Positions 35,863 to 44,642 of a stretch of 52,388 nucleotides of DNA are shown here, one piece after another (position 1 is the stretch's first letter; each line of letters opens with the position of its first letter). The notes beneath the pieces were generated by a model. That model was not told where the DNA came from. It made no database searches and saw only the letters and a list, made by a program, of their open reading frames with translations. The stretch comes from an uncultured Oceanospirillaceae bacterium (lineage in GTDB: Bacteria > Pseudomonadota > Gammaproteobacteria > Pseudomonadales > Oceanobacteraceae): NCBI GenBank assembly GCA_937974825.1, contig CALJVD010000181.1, forward strand, positions 1 through 52,388, in the 5' to 3' direction. A program made the position numbers and the translations under genes.

Positions 35863-36519
35863 ATGAAAATACCATTTAAGTATTTTGAAGCCATTGAAAA
35901 ACGCACTTGGTTGCTGGGTATTTTAACCGCTGCATTCCTATCTTTAGGTGGGTTAGCAGAAATTACACCTCTGTTTGCTGCCGCTAACAGCGTAAAAGCT
36001 CCGGAAGGTGTTAAGCCCTACAGTGCAGAACGTTTAGCTGGGTTTGAGGTTTATGTGCATAACGGTTGTTACTTATGTCACTCGCAAATGATTCGTCATT
36101 TAAGTTTTGAAACCCAGCGTTACGGTGCCCCATCAGTAGCAGAGGAGTCAGTGTATGACCGACCTATGCAGTGGGGATCAAAACGTACCGGACCCGATCT
36201 AGCACGAGTGGGTGGTAAATACTCCGATGATTGGCAACGACAGCACCTTATTGATCCACGCAGTGTTGTGCATGAGTCCAATATGCCCAAATACGGTTGG
36301 CTAGAAGACAAAGAAGTCGATGCTAAAACCTTACAAAACAGAATGCGCGCACTGCGTAAGTTAGGGGCACCCTATACCGATGAAGAAATAGAAAATGCGC
36401 CCGCAAAAGTGGAAGGAAAAACACAAATGGATGTGTTGATCGCCTATTTGCAAGGTTTAGGTATTGATAACAAAGCCCCTGCTAATGAAACGCAAGATAA
36501 AGAGGTTAACCACCTATGA
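35863..36519 (+). CDS. ccoO: cbb3 oxidase monohaem cytochrome c subunit II
   Basis: A 218-residue membrane-anchored cytochrome c: one N-terminal helix (about 16-40), then a periplasmic domain with haem motif CYLCH (Cys69, Cys72, His73) and NMPKYGWL holding the likely Met ligand. The ATG at 35863 has AAGGAG just upstream; the ORF extends to an in-frame TTG at 35842 inside ccoN, which I reject. Overlaps ccoQ by 4 bp. Confidence 0.97.
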   Translation: MKIPFKYFEAIEKRTWLLGILTAAFLSLGGLAEITPLFAAANSVKAPEGVKPYSAERLAGFEVYVHNGCYLCHSQMIRHLSFETQRYGAPSVAEESVYDRPMQWGSKRTGPDLARVGGKYSDDWQRQHLIDPRSVVHESNMPKYGWLEDKEVDAKTLQNRMRALRKLGAPYTDEEIENAPAKVEGKTQMDVLIAYLQGLGIDNKAPANETQDKEVNHL

Positions 36520-36689
36520 ATCCAATTTGGGGCGAAGTGCTTGGCTACGTAACAGTAGCCATGATGACAATATTTATTGGTATTTGGATTTGGGCGTGGC
36601 GCAAGCGTCATAAAAAAGTATTTGATCGTATGTCAGAGATACCTATGGAAGATGAACTAGGTGGCTCTACGAATGAAGACAACAAATAG
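36516..36689 (+). CDS. ccoQ: cbb3 oxidase small subunit CcoQ
   Basis: A 57-residue protein with one hydrophobic helix (GYVTVAMMTIFIGIWIWAW, residues 10-28), a basic stretch RKRHKK facing the cytoplasm and an acidic tail. Size, topology and position between ccoO and ccoP define it as CcoQ/FixQ, which stabilises the complex. ATG overlaps the ccoO stop (ATGA). Confidence 0.9.
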   Translation: MNPIWGEVLGYVTVAMMTIFIGIWIWAWRKRHKKVFDRMSEIPMEDELGGSTNEDNK

Positions 36690-36700
36690 AGGTAACTCGC

Positions 36701-37624
36701 ATGAGTAATTTCTGGTCTGGTTGGGTGATGGCATTGGTTGTCATTAATTACACCACTATCCTATTTTTATTTATATGGGCATCACGCGTTGATATTCCAG
36801 TTGATGACGATGGCACCACAGGCCATACATGGGCAAATGGTACGATTCGTGAAGGTTTAAATAAACTGCCTAAATGGTGGTTAATTATGTCCACACTAGG
36901 GTTTATTGCGGCATTTATTTATTTAGTACGTTATCCGGGTTTTGGTAATTTTGAAGGCGTGACTGGTTGGACTTCAACCAAACAATTGCATGAGCAAATT
37001 ATTGATAGTAATGCAAAAAAACAACCGCTAATTGAGCAAGTACAATCACAATCAGTTTTACAGCTCACCAGCAACAAAGAAGCGCTTAAAGTGGGCTTAC
37101 GGTTGTTTGAAGATAACTGTGCGGCTTGCCATGGTTACCAAGCGCAAGGTAGCCAAAAACTAGGTGCACCCAACTTAACCGATAATGTTTGGCTGTATGG
37201 TGGTAAGGTATCAGATGTAATGCATACCATTACCTATGGTCGACAAGGCATGATGCCTGCGCACAGTGCAATGTTAGACGACAGCCAAATAAATAGCGTT
37301 GCTAATTATGTGGTCAGTTTGTCGGGGCTTGCACATAACGAAGGCTTAGTTGATAAGGGGAAAACCATTTTTGCGCAGCGCTGTGCGATGTGTCACTCGC
37401 AAGACGCTACAGGTAACCCAATGTTAGGAGCACCTAACTTAACCGATAATGATTGGTTGTACGGTAACAGTATAACAACGGTTAAAGAGTCAATTGCTAA
37501 TGGTCGACATGGTGTGATGCCAGGGTGGAAAGATCGACTCAATGAAAATCAAATTAAGCTATTAGCAGCTTGGGTACTTAGTCATGACAACACCGAACAG
37601 GCAATCGCTGCAGGTGAAAAATAA
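36701..37624 (+). CDS. ccoP: cbb3 oxidase dihaem cytochrome c subunit III
   Basis: A 307-residue protein with two N-terminal helices (about 5-27 and 58-77) and two cytochrome c domains: CAACH (140-144) and CAMCH (228-232), each followed by GAPNLTDN and a GMMP/GVMP-type Met ligand loop. It passes electrons from soluble cytochrome c to CcoO/CcoN. AGAGG precedes the ATG. Confidence 0.97.
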   Translation: MSNFWSGWVMALVVINYTTILFLFIWASRVDIPVDDDGTTGHTWANGTIREGLNKLPKWWLIMSTLGFIAAFIYLVRYPGFGNFEGVTGWTSTKQLHEQIIDSNAKKQPLIEQVQSQSVLQLTSNKEALKVGLRLFEDNCAACHGYQAQGSQKLGAPNLTDNVWLYGGKVSDVMHTITYGRQGMMPAHSAMLDDSQINSVANYVVSLSGLAHNEGLVDKGKTIFAQRCAMCHSQDATGNPMLGAPNLTDNDWLYGNSITTVKESIANGRHGVMPGWKDRLNENQIKLLAAWVLSHDNTEQAIAAGEK

Positions 37625-37922
37625 TATCCAAACAGACGATACCAAGCTTGCTTGGTATCAGTCTCCTATTGTTTGGCTAGGCATAATATTAACGGTTGTC
37701 ATTTTTCTTGGGTGCCTACACTTACTGTATATTGCAGCTGAAATACGCAGCAATGAAGCCAGTCGAGTGTCGGAACCAATCCAAAAAACCACCATGAAAA
37801 AGAAAGAGCTAACGCATATTTTAGGTGTACCTATTAGCTCATCCTCTCTTCAAGAAAACACTTCAGACAACAATAAAGAATCAACAAAAAATCATCCAAG
37901 TGACAATGATGCTTCATTATGA
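37614..37922 (+). CDS. Small single-pass membrane protein in the CcoG/CcoH position
   Basis: Between ccoP and ccoI. From the GTG at 37614 it has 102 residues; an ATG at 37584 is also possible (112 residues, 41-bp overlap with ccoP), and neither has a clear ribosome site. It shows a short N-terminus, AWYQSPIVW directly before one hydrophobic helix (about 20-40), then a polar Ser/Asn-rich tail. CcoH/FixH proteins also begin with a W-Y-x-x-P motif before the helix and sit here, but the rest of FixH is not recognisable. I therefore call it an unassigned assembly-factor candidate. Its stop overlaps the ccoI ATG, so it is surely part of the operon. Confidence 0.7.
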   Translation: MKNNIQTDDTKLAWYQSPIVWLGIILTVVIFLGCLHLLYIAAEIRSNEASRVSEPIQKTTMKKKELTHILGVPISSSSLQENTSDNNKESTKNHPSDNDASL

Positions 37923-40294
37923 GTACTGTGCCACGTTGTTATCACTGTAATGAAGATTTACCACAAGGTTCTGAGTTAAAAACTAAGGTGGCAGGCAAAG
38001 TTCGTCTGCTCTGCAGCCAAAACTGTTTAACCACCGTCGAATGGATTGAGAAAACCGGATTAGCCGATTATTACCGATTACGTTCAGGACCTAATCAACG
38101 ATTTAATTCTATCGACAACAGTCACTGGCAAAATACGTCGTTATTACAGCAAGTACTGCATGAACATAAAGATGGCGATTTTGAAGTCAGTTTGTTGGTA
38201 GATGGTATGCACTGCGCAGGATGCGTGTGGTTGATTGAACGCGTACTACTTAAACTAGGCGGTGTTAGTGATATACAAATTAATCCTGTAACACGCCGTG
38301 CTGTTTTAAAGTTTAATCCAAAGCAAACACGTCTTGCCGATATTTTAGAAGCCTTAAGTTACGCAGGTTATCGCCCTCGACCATTAGAGCGACAAAATTT
38401 AGACGACTCTCGTACTGAAGAAAATCGCGACCTCTTAAAGCGTTTGTTGGTTGCCGGTTTTGGCATGATGCAAGTGATGACTTATGCCTTTGTTCTTTAT
38501 ATGGAGAACTTTGGTGAGCTCCCAGGCGGCACTAAAGAGTTATTTCGTTGGTTAGGGTTTTTAGTATCTACCCCGGTTGTTTTTTACTCTGCTGCGCCCT
38601 TTTTTAGAAATGCACGATCATCGCTACGTATGAAAGCACTTAACATGGATGTGCCTATCTCTATTGCTATTGCAGCGGTTTATGGAGCCAGTGTCTATCA
38701 GGCCATGATGTTTCAGGGCGAAGTGTATTTCGAATCGGTTACTATGTTGGTGTTTTTCTTATTGACTGGCCGTTACTTAGAAATGCGTGCACGTCATCGT
38801 AGTGTCGACAGTGCTGATGCCTTAGTACAATTAACCCCTGCTTTTGCACAGCGAGTCAAAGCAGATGGTCAGTTAGAAACAGTACCCATTGCAGCATTGA
38901 ATGTTGGTGACACAGTGCGAGTGATGGAAGGCTCCCATATACCCGCAGACGGTATTTTATTAAGCACTCAAACTTTATTAGATGAATCATTACTGTCAGG
39001 GGAAGCAAGCGCCCGCCAACGATTAAAGGACGATGCAGTCATTGCCGGTAGTATGGTGCATGAAGGGCCGATTGAAATTAAACTAACACGAGTTGGCTCA
39101 GATACCTTTTTAGCAACCTTAGCTAATTTATCTAACAAAGCCCAAACACAAAGACCTAAGCTAACAAGACGCAGTGAACGTATCACTGCCAACTTTGTAT
39201 TACGTGTTCTTATTATTACTTTTTTTACATTATTAGGTTGGCTTTGGTACGACCCTAGCAAAGCGTTAGACGCTACTATTGCATTATTAGTGGTGGCCTG
39301 CCCTTGTGCTTTAGGGCTAGCGGCACCTGCTGCAATCACTCGCGCAATGGGTGTGCTTGCGAAAAAAAATGTCTTAGTGATAAACCCCGACTCACTAGAA
39401 ACATTGGTGCAAGTTAATACAGCGGTGTTTGATAAAACAGGTACGCTTACCGAGCCGAGTTTGGACTCTCTACGTGTTGATAAAAAATCACTGCAACTAG
39501 CAGCAAGCCTAGCGCGAGAAAGCCAACATCCTTTATCTCGCGCTTTAGTGGCGGCCAATACACTGCCTGTACTCGTCGTATCTGAAACTAAATCATTTCC
39601 AGGTTTAGGGTTAGAGGCACAAGTGGACGGTAAAATACTACGTTTAGGTCAGCCACGTTTTGTGCTCGCTGAAAGTCTGGTTGAACAACATCAAGATAGT
39701 AGCTTAGTACTGGGTAGAAATGGGCAATTACTGGAATCGTTTTATCTCAATGAAAAATTACGTGAAGATGCAATTGTTACAGTTAATCGACTGCAATCAG
39801 CCGGTATTCAGTGCCATATTCTCAGCGGAGATAATGAAAAAAGAGTTAACAATATTGCCCAACAACTAGCTATTGTTAATTGGCAGTCGCGTCAACTGCC
39901 AGCAGACAAACTTTCCTATTTAAAACAATTACATCAGCAACAAAGAAAAATAATGATGGTGGGTGATGGTAGTAACGATGCCCCGGTCTTGGCCGGCGCA
40001 GATGTCTCTGTTGCACTAACATCAGGCGCTGAACTGGCACAAGCTAACGCCGACATACTCTTGTGTGATGGACGACTCAGCAACCTAATTTATATAGGTA
40101 TGATTGCCCAACAAACACAAAAAATACTTAAACAAAACGAACGCTGGGCAATTACCTACAATACTTTGGCTATGCCAGCGGCAGCCTTAGGGTTTATTCC
40201 ACCATGGTTAGCAGCCATATTTATGTCGGTCAGTTCTTTAGTGGTCGTGTTGAATGCACTAAGAATAGGCGCAAGGGGTAATAGTACATCATGA
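37919..40294 (+). CDS. ccoI: Copper P1B-type ATPase for cbb3 oxidase assembly
   Basis: CcoI/FixI, 791 residues, exports Cu(I) to the periplasmic side for CuB insertion. Domains in order: Cys-rich N-terminal segment (CYHC at 7-10, CSQNC at 32-36), HMA domain with GMHCAGC (96-102), eight helices, actuator loop with SGEA (360-363), CPC metal site (461-463), phosphorylation motif DKTGTL (from Asp505) and GDGSNDAPVL hinge, with Ser where Val is more common. Gene overlaps on both sides (ATGA) indicate coupled translation. Confidence 0.96.
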   Translation: MSTVPRCYHCNEDLPQGSELKTKVAGKVRLLCSQNCLTTVEWIEKTGLADYYRLRSGPNQRFNSIDNSHWQNTSLLQQVLHEHKDGDFEVSLLVDGMHCAGCVWLIERVLLKLGGVSDIQINPVTRRAVLKFNPKQTRLADILEALSYAGYRPRPLERQNLDDSRTEENRDLLKRLLVAGFGMMQVMTYAFVLYMENFGELPGGTKELFRWLGFLVSTPVVFYSAAPFFRNARSSLRMKALNMDVPISIAIAAVYGASVYQAMMFQGEVYFESVTMLVFFLLTGRYLEMRARHRSVDSADALVQLTPAFAQRVKADGQLETVPIAALNVGDTVRVMEGSHIPADGILLSTQTLLDESLLSGEASARQRLKDDAVIAGSMVHEGPIEIKLTRVGSDTFLATLANLSNKAQTQRPKLTRRSERITANFVLRVLIITFFTLLGWLWYDPSKALDATIALLVVACPCALGLAAPAAITRAMGVLAKKNVLVINPDSLETLVQVNTAVFDKTGTLTEPSLDSLRVDKKSLQLAASLARESQHPLSRALVAANTLPVLVVSETKSFPGLGLEAQVDGKILRLGQPRFVLAESLVEQHQDSSLVLGRNGQLLESFYLNEKLREDAIVTVNRLQSAGIQCHILSGDNEKRVNNIAQQLAIVNWQSRQLPADKLSYLKQLHQQQRKIMMVGDGSNDAPVLAGADVSVALTSGAELAQANADILLCDGRLSNLIYIGMIAQQTQKILKQNERWAITYNTLAMPAAALGFIPPWLAAIFMSVSSLVVVLNALRIGARGNSTS

Positions 40295-40491
40295 ATATTA
40301 TTTTAATAATGATTCCACTCTCTCTCGTTTTATTGATTGGAGCAGCTGCCATGTTTTTTTGGGCGGTTAACAAGGGTCAATTTGATGATATGGAATCACC
40401 GGGTTTAATGCCTGTTAGTGATAACCTTCCTGAAGAAGAGGAAGAACAAACTGCATCGATAGCCAACAGCGAAAGCCAAGACTCGAATTAA
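40291..40491 (+). CDS. ccoS: cbb3 oxidase assembly protein CcoS
   Basis: A 66-residue protein with one N-terminal helix followed by FFWAVNKGQFDDMESPG, the CcoS/FixS signature, and an acidic tail. It is needed for cofactor insertion into CcoN. ATG overlaps the ccoI stop; its own stop shares the TTAA with the convergent MFS gene. Confidence 0.95.
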   Translation: MNIILIMIPLSLVLLIGAAAMFFWAVNKGQFDDMESPGLMPVSDNLPEEEEEQTASIANSESQDSN

Positions 40492-41651
40492 ATACGTTTA
40501 TCTTTAGGTACCCATAAGGTTAAAACGAAGGCAAAGACTAAAGCGATTAATCCAATAACAAAGGTCGATGAAAGGCTCGCTCCATGCTCAATACCGAGTT
40601 TAGCTAACCAAGGTCCGGTTAGTTGAGTGAGTCCGTAAAGTGCCACTAAAGCAGCACTTAAGCGTGGCCCCTGATGAGGATGCAAAGTTCGGGCTAGACG
40701 TTGAGTAAGTAGCACACACCCCAAAAAGCTACTGCCCATTAAAATGGCACAGAGCCATAAACCGAATGCACTGCCGATAAATAACAAAGCCATTATGCTA
40801 ATAGCCTGAATAGCGTAGTTCCAAAGTAAGGCTGGTTTGTCGCCGATTTTGGCACCCAGATGATTCCATAGCCAAGTGGATGGTAAAGATGCAAAAGCGA
40901 CTAGCAACCACGCACTAGGTATCAAATTAACATTCCATTCATATGACACCGCGGGTAGGAATGTCATAGGTAAAATATAGCCTAATCCTGCCCCTGCATA
41001 ACTTAAGAATAAAGGTGTAGAGCTTCTATCCCATAAAGTTGAAGAGTGATCTTGTTGAATAACGGGCTCATAATTAGGCAATAATCGTAAATACCAAAAG
41101 CTCCATATCATTAAAGGAACCGATACAACGGCTGCTGTTATCCAACGACCCGACCCATTGGTCCAACTTGAAGAGAGTTCGACTAATACAGTGGATGATA
41201 AAATACCGGCGCCGACGCCCAGATACATTAAACCACTGTGTTGGGGTTTACCGACTTCTACTAACCATTCCAACACTAACGCAGGCGCCAAGACAAACAC
41301 CACTCCGTTAGTAATGCCGTTAAGTAATCTTAAAAAAGCCAATGATTCATAGTTCTCTGCAAAAACCTGCAGAATGGTAATCACCACACTAGTAACTAAC
41401 ATTGCTAGCAAAGAAACACGTCCAAGCGCTCGCTGGTACAAAAATAAGGCCAGCATTGCCCCTAACAAATAGCCTACATAGTTCCAACTCGCGACAGCGG
41501 CTGCTTCTGGTAAGGTGATTAAGTTATCGCTTACTAACAAGGGAAGCAGTGGCGTATAAACAAAACGTCCAAAACCATGTACTACCACCAATGCCAATGC
41601 AGCTGCAATAATGGGTAACCAATGAGAAGAGAACAAAGATTTATTAGGCAT
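40488..41651 (-). CDS. MFS transporter, YbfB/YjiJ-like
   Basis: A 387-residue permease with twelve hydrophobic helices. The start ALALVVVHGFGRFVYTPLLP resembles the YbfB/YjiJ subgroup, in which helix 1 has the GFGRFxYTPLLP pattern; the substrate is unknown. I use the ATG at 41651; an in-frame TTG at 41666 adds five residues and neither has a clear ribosome site. Tail-to-tail with ccoS, and its promoter region faces rsmG. Confidence 0.85.
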   Translation of the reverse strand: MPNKSLFSSHWLPIIAAALALVVVHGFGRFVYTPLLPLLVSDNLITLPEAAAVASWNYVGYLLGAMLALFLYQRALGRVSLLAMLVTSVVITILQVFAENYESLAFLRLLNGITNGVVFVLAPALVLEWLVEVGKPQHSGLMYLGVGAGILSSTVLVELSSSWTNGSGRWITAAVVSVPLMIWSFWYLRLLPNYEPVIQQDHSSTLWDRSSTPLFLSYAGAGLGYILPMTFLPAVSYEWNVNLIPSAWLLVAFASLPSTWLWNHLGAKIGDKPALLWNYAIQAISIMALLFIGSAFGLWLCAILMGSSFLGCVLLTQRLARTLHPHQGPRLSAALVALYGLTQLTGPWLAKLGIEHGASLSSTFVIGLIALVFAFVLTLWVPKDKRI

Positions 41652-41701
41652 AATAAAAAACCGCAAAAAAGGCTATGCTAGCTGCTGAATAAGGGGTGTC
41701 T

Positions 41702-42382
41702 ATGCTAACATCGGCCCTCTTAAGAACAATGAAGAATTTTATGAGTTTAAATATGGACGCCCTAGGTCAACAATTGCATGCGGGTGCAAAAAAACTTGGT
41801 ATTGAATTAACCGAAGCGCAGTTAGAAGCATTGTTAGCGTATTTGCAGCTATTAATAAAATGGAATAAAGCTTATAACTTAACCGCAATTCGCCAACCTG
41901 AGCGTATGGTAGGGTTGCATTTATTAGATAGTTTAGCGGTGCATCCTTACGTACAAGAAGCCACTAATCTTATTGATGTAGGTACAGGTGCGGGCTTGCC
42001 TGGCGTTGTTTTAGCAATAATGAACCCAGATAAGCAGTTTACCCTGCTAGACAGTAACGGTAAGAAAACCCGCTTTTTAGTACAAGCAAAAATTGATTTA
42101 AAACTAGACAATTTAACGGTAGTAAACAGTCGTGTAGAGGCGTATCAGCCAGATGTGCTTTTCGATATGATTATTAGCCGTGCGTTTGCTTCATTAGCAG
42201 ATATGACCGGTTGGTGTAAGCACTTACTTGCAAGTGGTGGCTGTTTTTTAGCAATGAAAGGCCAGTATCCTGAAGAAGAAATAACCGCTATTGCTAATGA
42301 GTATCAGGTAATAGAAAAGCACGAATTAGAGATACCACAGGTTGAAGGTGAGCGACACCTATTAACGATAAAACCTCTATAA
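41702..42382 (+). CDS. rsmG: 16S rRNA m7G527 methyltransferase
   Basis: RsmG (GidB) methylates G527 of 16S rRNA; its loss gives low-level streptomycin resistance in several bacteria. Seen: LLIKWNKAYNLTAIR, HLLDSLAV, SAM motif DVGTGAGLPGVVLA, LLDSNGKKTRFL, ISRAFASLADM and GERHLLTIKP. I start at the ATG at 41702 (226 residues) because AAGGGG lies 5 nt upstream; ATGs at 41741 or 41753 would give the length more usual in the family. Normally preceded by mnmG, which is missing. Confidence 0.95.
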   Translation: MLTSALLRTMKNFMSLNMDALGQQLHAGAKKLGIELTEAQLEALLAYLQLLIKWNKAYNLTAIRQPERMVGLHLLDSLAVHPYVQEATNLIDVGTGAGLPGVVLAIMNPDKQFTLLDSNGKKTRFLVQAKIDLKLDNLTVVNSRVEAYQPDVLFDMIISRAFASLADMTGWCKHLLASGGCFLAMKGQYPEEEITAIANEYQVIEKHELEIPQVEGERHLLTIKPL

Positions 42383-42424
42383 TCAACTCAACAATAATTA
42401 GTACTGCTGTTATCAAAGGAAAAT

Positions 42425-43204
42425 ATGAGCAAAATAATCGCGATAGCAAACCAAAAAGGCGGAGTGGGAAAAACCACTACCACGGTCAATTTGGCAGCCT
42501 CTTTAGCAGCTACAAAGCGACGTGTTCTATTGGTTGATTTAGATCCGCAAGGTAATGCCACTATGGGAAGTGGTGTGGATAAGCATGAATTAGAGTTATC
42601 GTTATACGAAGTGTTAGTAGGCAAAGCGCGCACTAAAGACGCCATAGTCTATTCAGAAGAAGCCGGTTTCGATGTACTTCCCTCGAATGCTGACTTAACC
42701 GCAGCAGAAGTTGAACTGATGAATTTATCTCGTAGGGAACAACGCCTAAAAGAAGCTTTGTCTGAAGTTCGGCCAGACTATGACTATATTTTGATAGACT
42801 GCCCACCATCGTTAAATATGTTAACCGTTAATGCGTTGGTTGCCGCTCAGTCTGTTCTTATACCCATGCAGTGTGAATACTATGCGCTAGAAGGGTTGTC
42901 TGCGTTGCTACAGACCATTGAATCAATTCAAAGCACGCTGAACCCGAATTTAGAAATTGAAGGCTTATTACGTACTATGTATGACCCGCGTAATAGCCTT
43001 ACAGTGGATGTATCCACACAATTAATAAATCACTTCGGTGATAAAGTGTATGGCACGGTTATCCCACGTAACGTACGTTTAGCAGAAGCGCCAAGTTATG
43101 GTGTTCCTGTTTTGGTCTATGATAGAAAATCACGTGGTGCTATTGCCTATTTAGCACTGGCTGGGGAAATGAATCGTCGTAACAAAAAAGCAATAAACGC
43201 TTAG
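42425..43204 (+). CDS. parA: Chromosome partitioning ATPase ParA (Soj)
   Basis: A 259-residue deviant Walker ATPase: KGGVGKTT (residues 11-18) with the signature Lys, DLDPQGNATMGSG, DYILIDCPPSLNMLTVNAL and a C-terminal RNVRLAEAPSYGVPV. It binds the nucleoid in its ATP form and pulls ParB-parS complexes. AAAGGAA precedes the ATG. Together with parB and the two parS sites in this window it forms a complete segregation system. Confidence 0.98.
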   Translation: MSKIIAIANQKGGVGKTTTTVNLAASLAATKRRVLLVDLDPQGNATMGSGVDKHELELSLYEVLVGKARTKDAIVYSEEAGFDVLPSNADLTAAEVELMNLSRREQRLKEALSEVRPDYDYILIDCPPSLNMLTVNALVAAQSVLIPMQCEYYALEGLSALLQTIESIQSTLNPNLEIEGLLRTMYDPRNSLTVDVSTQLINHFGDKVYGTVIPRNVRLAEAPSYGVPVLVYDRKSRGAIAYLALAGEMNRRNKKAINA

Positions 43205-43225
43205 AAATTAAACAAGGTTTATTAA

Positions 43226-44131
43226 ATGATTAAGAAAAAACGTGGCCTTGGCCGTGGCTTAGATAGTTTGTTATCCAGTTCGCGTGAAAGCGTTGCTATT
43301 GATGGTGTAGACGAAAGTCAGAATGCAGAATCAACAGGCTCCACTAAAGACGGAGCGCTACGTCACCTACCTATCGAATGGCTACAACCGGGGCGCTATC
43401 AGCCACGTAAAGATATTCAGCCTGAAGCATTAGAAGAATTAGCCGCATCCATTAAATCTCAAGGTTTAATGCAGCCTATTATTGCCCGCAAAACAGCAGA
43501 AAATGACAATCGCTTCGAAATTATTGCCGGTGAGCGTCGTTGGCGTGCATGCCAGTTAGCGCAACTCGACACTGTCCCTGTCATTATTAAAGACGTTGAA
43601 GATGAAGCCGCAATGGCCATGGCGCTAATTGAAAACATTCAACGTGAAGACTTAAATGCAATGGAAGAAGCCCAAGCGCTTTATCGCTTGCAACACGAGT
43701 TTGAAATGACTCAACAGCAAGTAGCAGAAGCAGTGGGCAAAAATCGTGCGACTGTAGCTAACCTTTTACGCTTAGTTAACCTAAACCCAGACGTGAAACT
43801 ATTGCTTGAGCACGGTGATATTGAAATGGGTCACGCCCGTGCTTTATTAGGTTTAGAGGGCGAGCAACAAAGTGAAGCTGCTACCAAAGTGGTTTCAGGT
43901 GCACTGAATGTGCGTCAAACTGAAGCCCTAGTGCGCAATATACAAGAAGGCAAAAAATCACCATCAAAACCAGAACCTAAGAGTCCAGATATTAATCGTT
44001 TAGAAAATATACTCGGCGATAAGTTAGGAGCGAAAGTTGCTATTTCTCATACTAAAAAAGGTAAAGGGAAATTAGTCATAGCGTATAACTCGCTCGATGA
44101 GCTCGATGGTATTTTGAGCCACATAAAATAA
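43226..44131 (+). CDS. parB: Chromosome partitioning protein ParB (Spo0J)
   Basis: A 301-residue CTP-dependent DNA clamp. Domains: N-terminal ParA-interacting tail (KKRGLGRGLDSLL), the CTPase domain (WLQPGRYQPRKD, GERRWRACQLA, ENIQREDLNAMEEA), the helix-turn-helix that reads parS (MTQQQVAEAVGKNRATVANL) and a C-terminal dimer domain. It should load at the parS sites at 22679 and 25893 and spread. Confidence 0.98.
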   Translation: MIKKKRGLGRGLDSLLSSSRESVAIDGVDESQNAESTGSTKDGALRHLPIEWLQPGRYQPRKDIQPEALEELAASIKSQGLMQPIIARKTAENDNRFEIIAGERRWRACQLAQLDTVPVIIKDVEDEAAMAMALIENIQREDLNAMEEAQALYRLQHEFEMTQQQVAEAVGKNRATVANLLRLVNLNPDVKLLLEHGDIEMGHARALLGLEGEQQSEAATKVVSGALNVRQTEALVRNIQEGKKSPSKPEPKSPDINRLENILGDKLGAKVAISHTKKGKGKLVIAYNSLDELDGILSHIK

Positions 44132-44167
44132 AGACAGTAAATATTTTGTCTTATATCTTCGTTTAGG

Positions 44168-44196
44168 TTGAATGAACAAGCCGTTATCCATATAAT
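44168..44196 (+). promoter_or_regulatory. Predicted promoter of the atp operon
   Basis: TTGAAT (44168-44173), exactly 17 bp, and consensus TATAAT (44191-44196), in the 119-bp parB-atpI gap. The leader to atpI would be about 48 nt. Confidence 0.75.
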
Positions 44197-44250
44197 CAGC
44201 GCGGATTTTTAGCCCGTAAATGGGAAAGTTAGTTTCAGTGGAGCTTAGTT

Positions 44251-44619
44251 TTGTCATCGATACAGCGTCCACCTGTACACAGAATAGTGTTACTACAGCT
44301 GGCTTTATCCGTATTAGTTGGGTTGATAGCCTTGCTACACAGCGATGTAGCGGCACGCTCGGCATTGTTCGGTGGATTGGCTTGTGCCCTACCAAATGCG
44401 TATTTTATTTGGCGCACCTTTCGATTTCAGGGCGCGCAGGACATGTCAAAAGTAGCCAACGCGCTTTACCAAGGGGTAGCGTGGAAGTTTTTATTGACCG
44501 CCCTAATGTTTATTGTAATTTTTAGAATGGGTTGGCAGTTAAATTATTTGGCACTGTTTGCAGGATTTATAACAGTGCAGCTAGGGCAAGTGTTCTCTAG
44601 CAAAGTAGCGAATTTATAA
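44251..44619 (+). CDS. atpI: F1Fo ATP synthase assembly factor AtpI
   Basis: A 122-residue membrane protein with four short hydrophobic segments, first gene of the atp operon. It is thought to help c-ring assembly. The translated start is TTG at 44251, with GGAG 7-8 nt upstream; no in-frame ATG fits. ALFGGLACALPNAYFIWRTF is typical of gammaproteobacterial AtpI. Confidence 0.9.
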   Translation: MSSIQRPPVHRIVLLQLALSVLVGLIALLHSDVAARSALFGGLACALPNAYFIWRTFRFQGAQDMSKVANALYQGVAWKFLLTALMFIVIFRMGWQLNYLALFAGFITVQLGQVFSSKVANL

Positions 44620-44642
44620 ACCTTTATAATTGCGAGTGTATT

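Noticed and set aside
38968..39558. 196-codon open frame antisense to ccoI
   Set aside because: Opposite the conserved ATPase core, with no ribosome site or family resemblance.
40488..40491. ccoS and MFS stop codons sharing TTAA
   Set aside because: A compact tail-to-tail junction; common and without functional meaning by itself.
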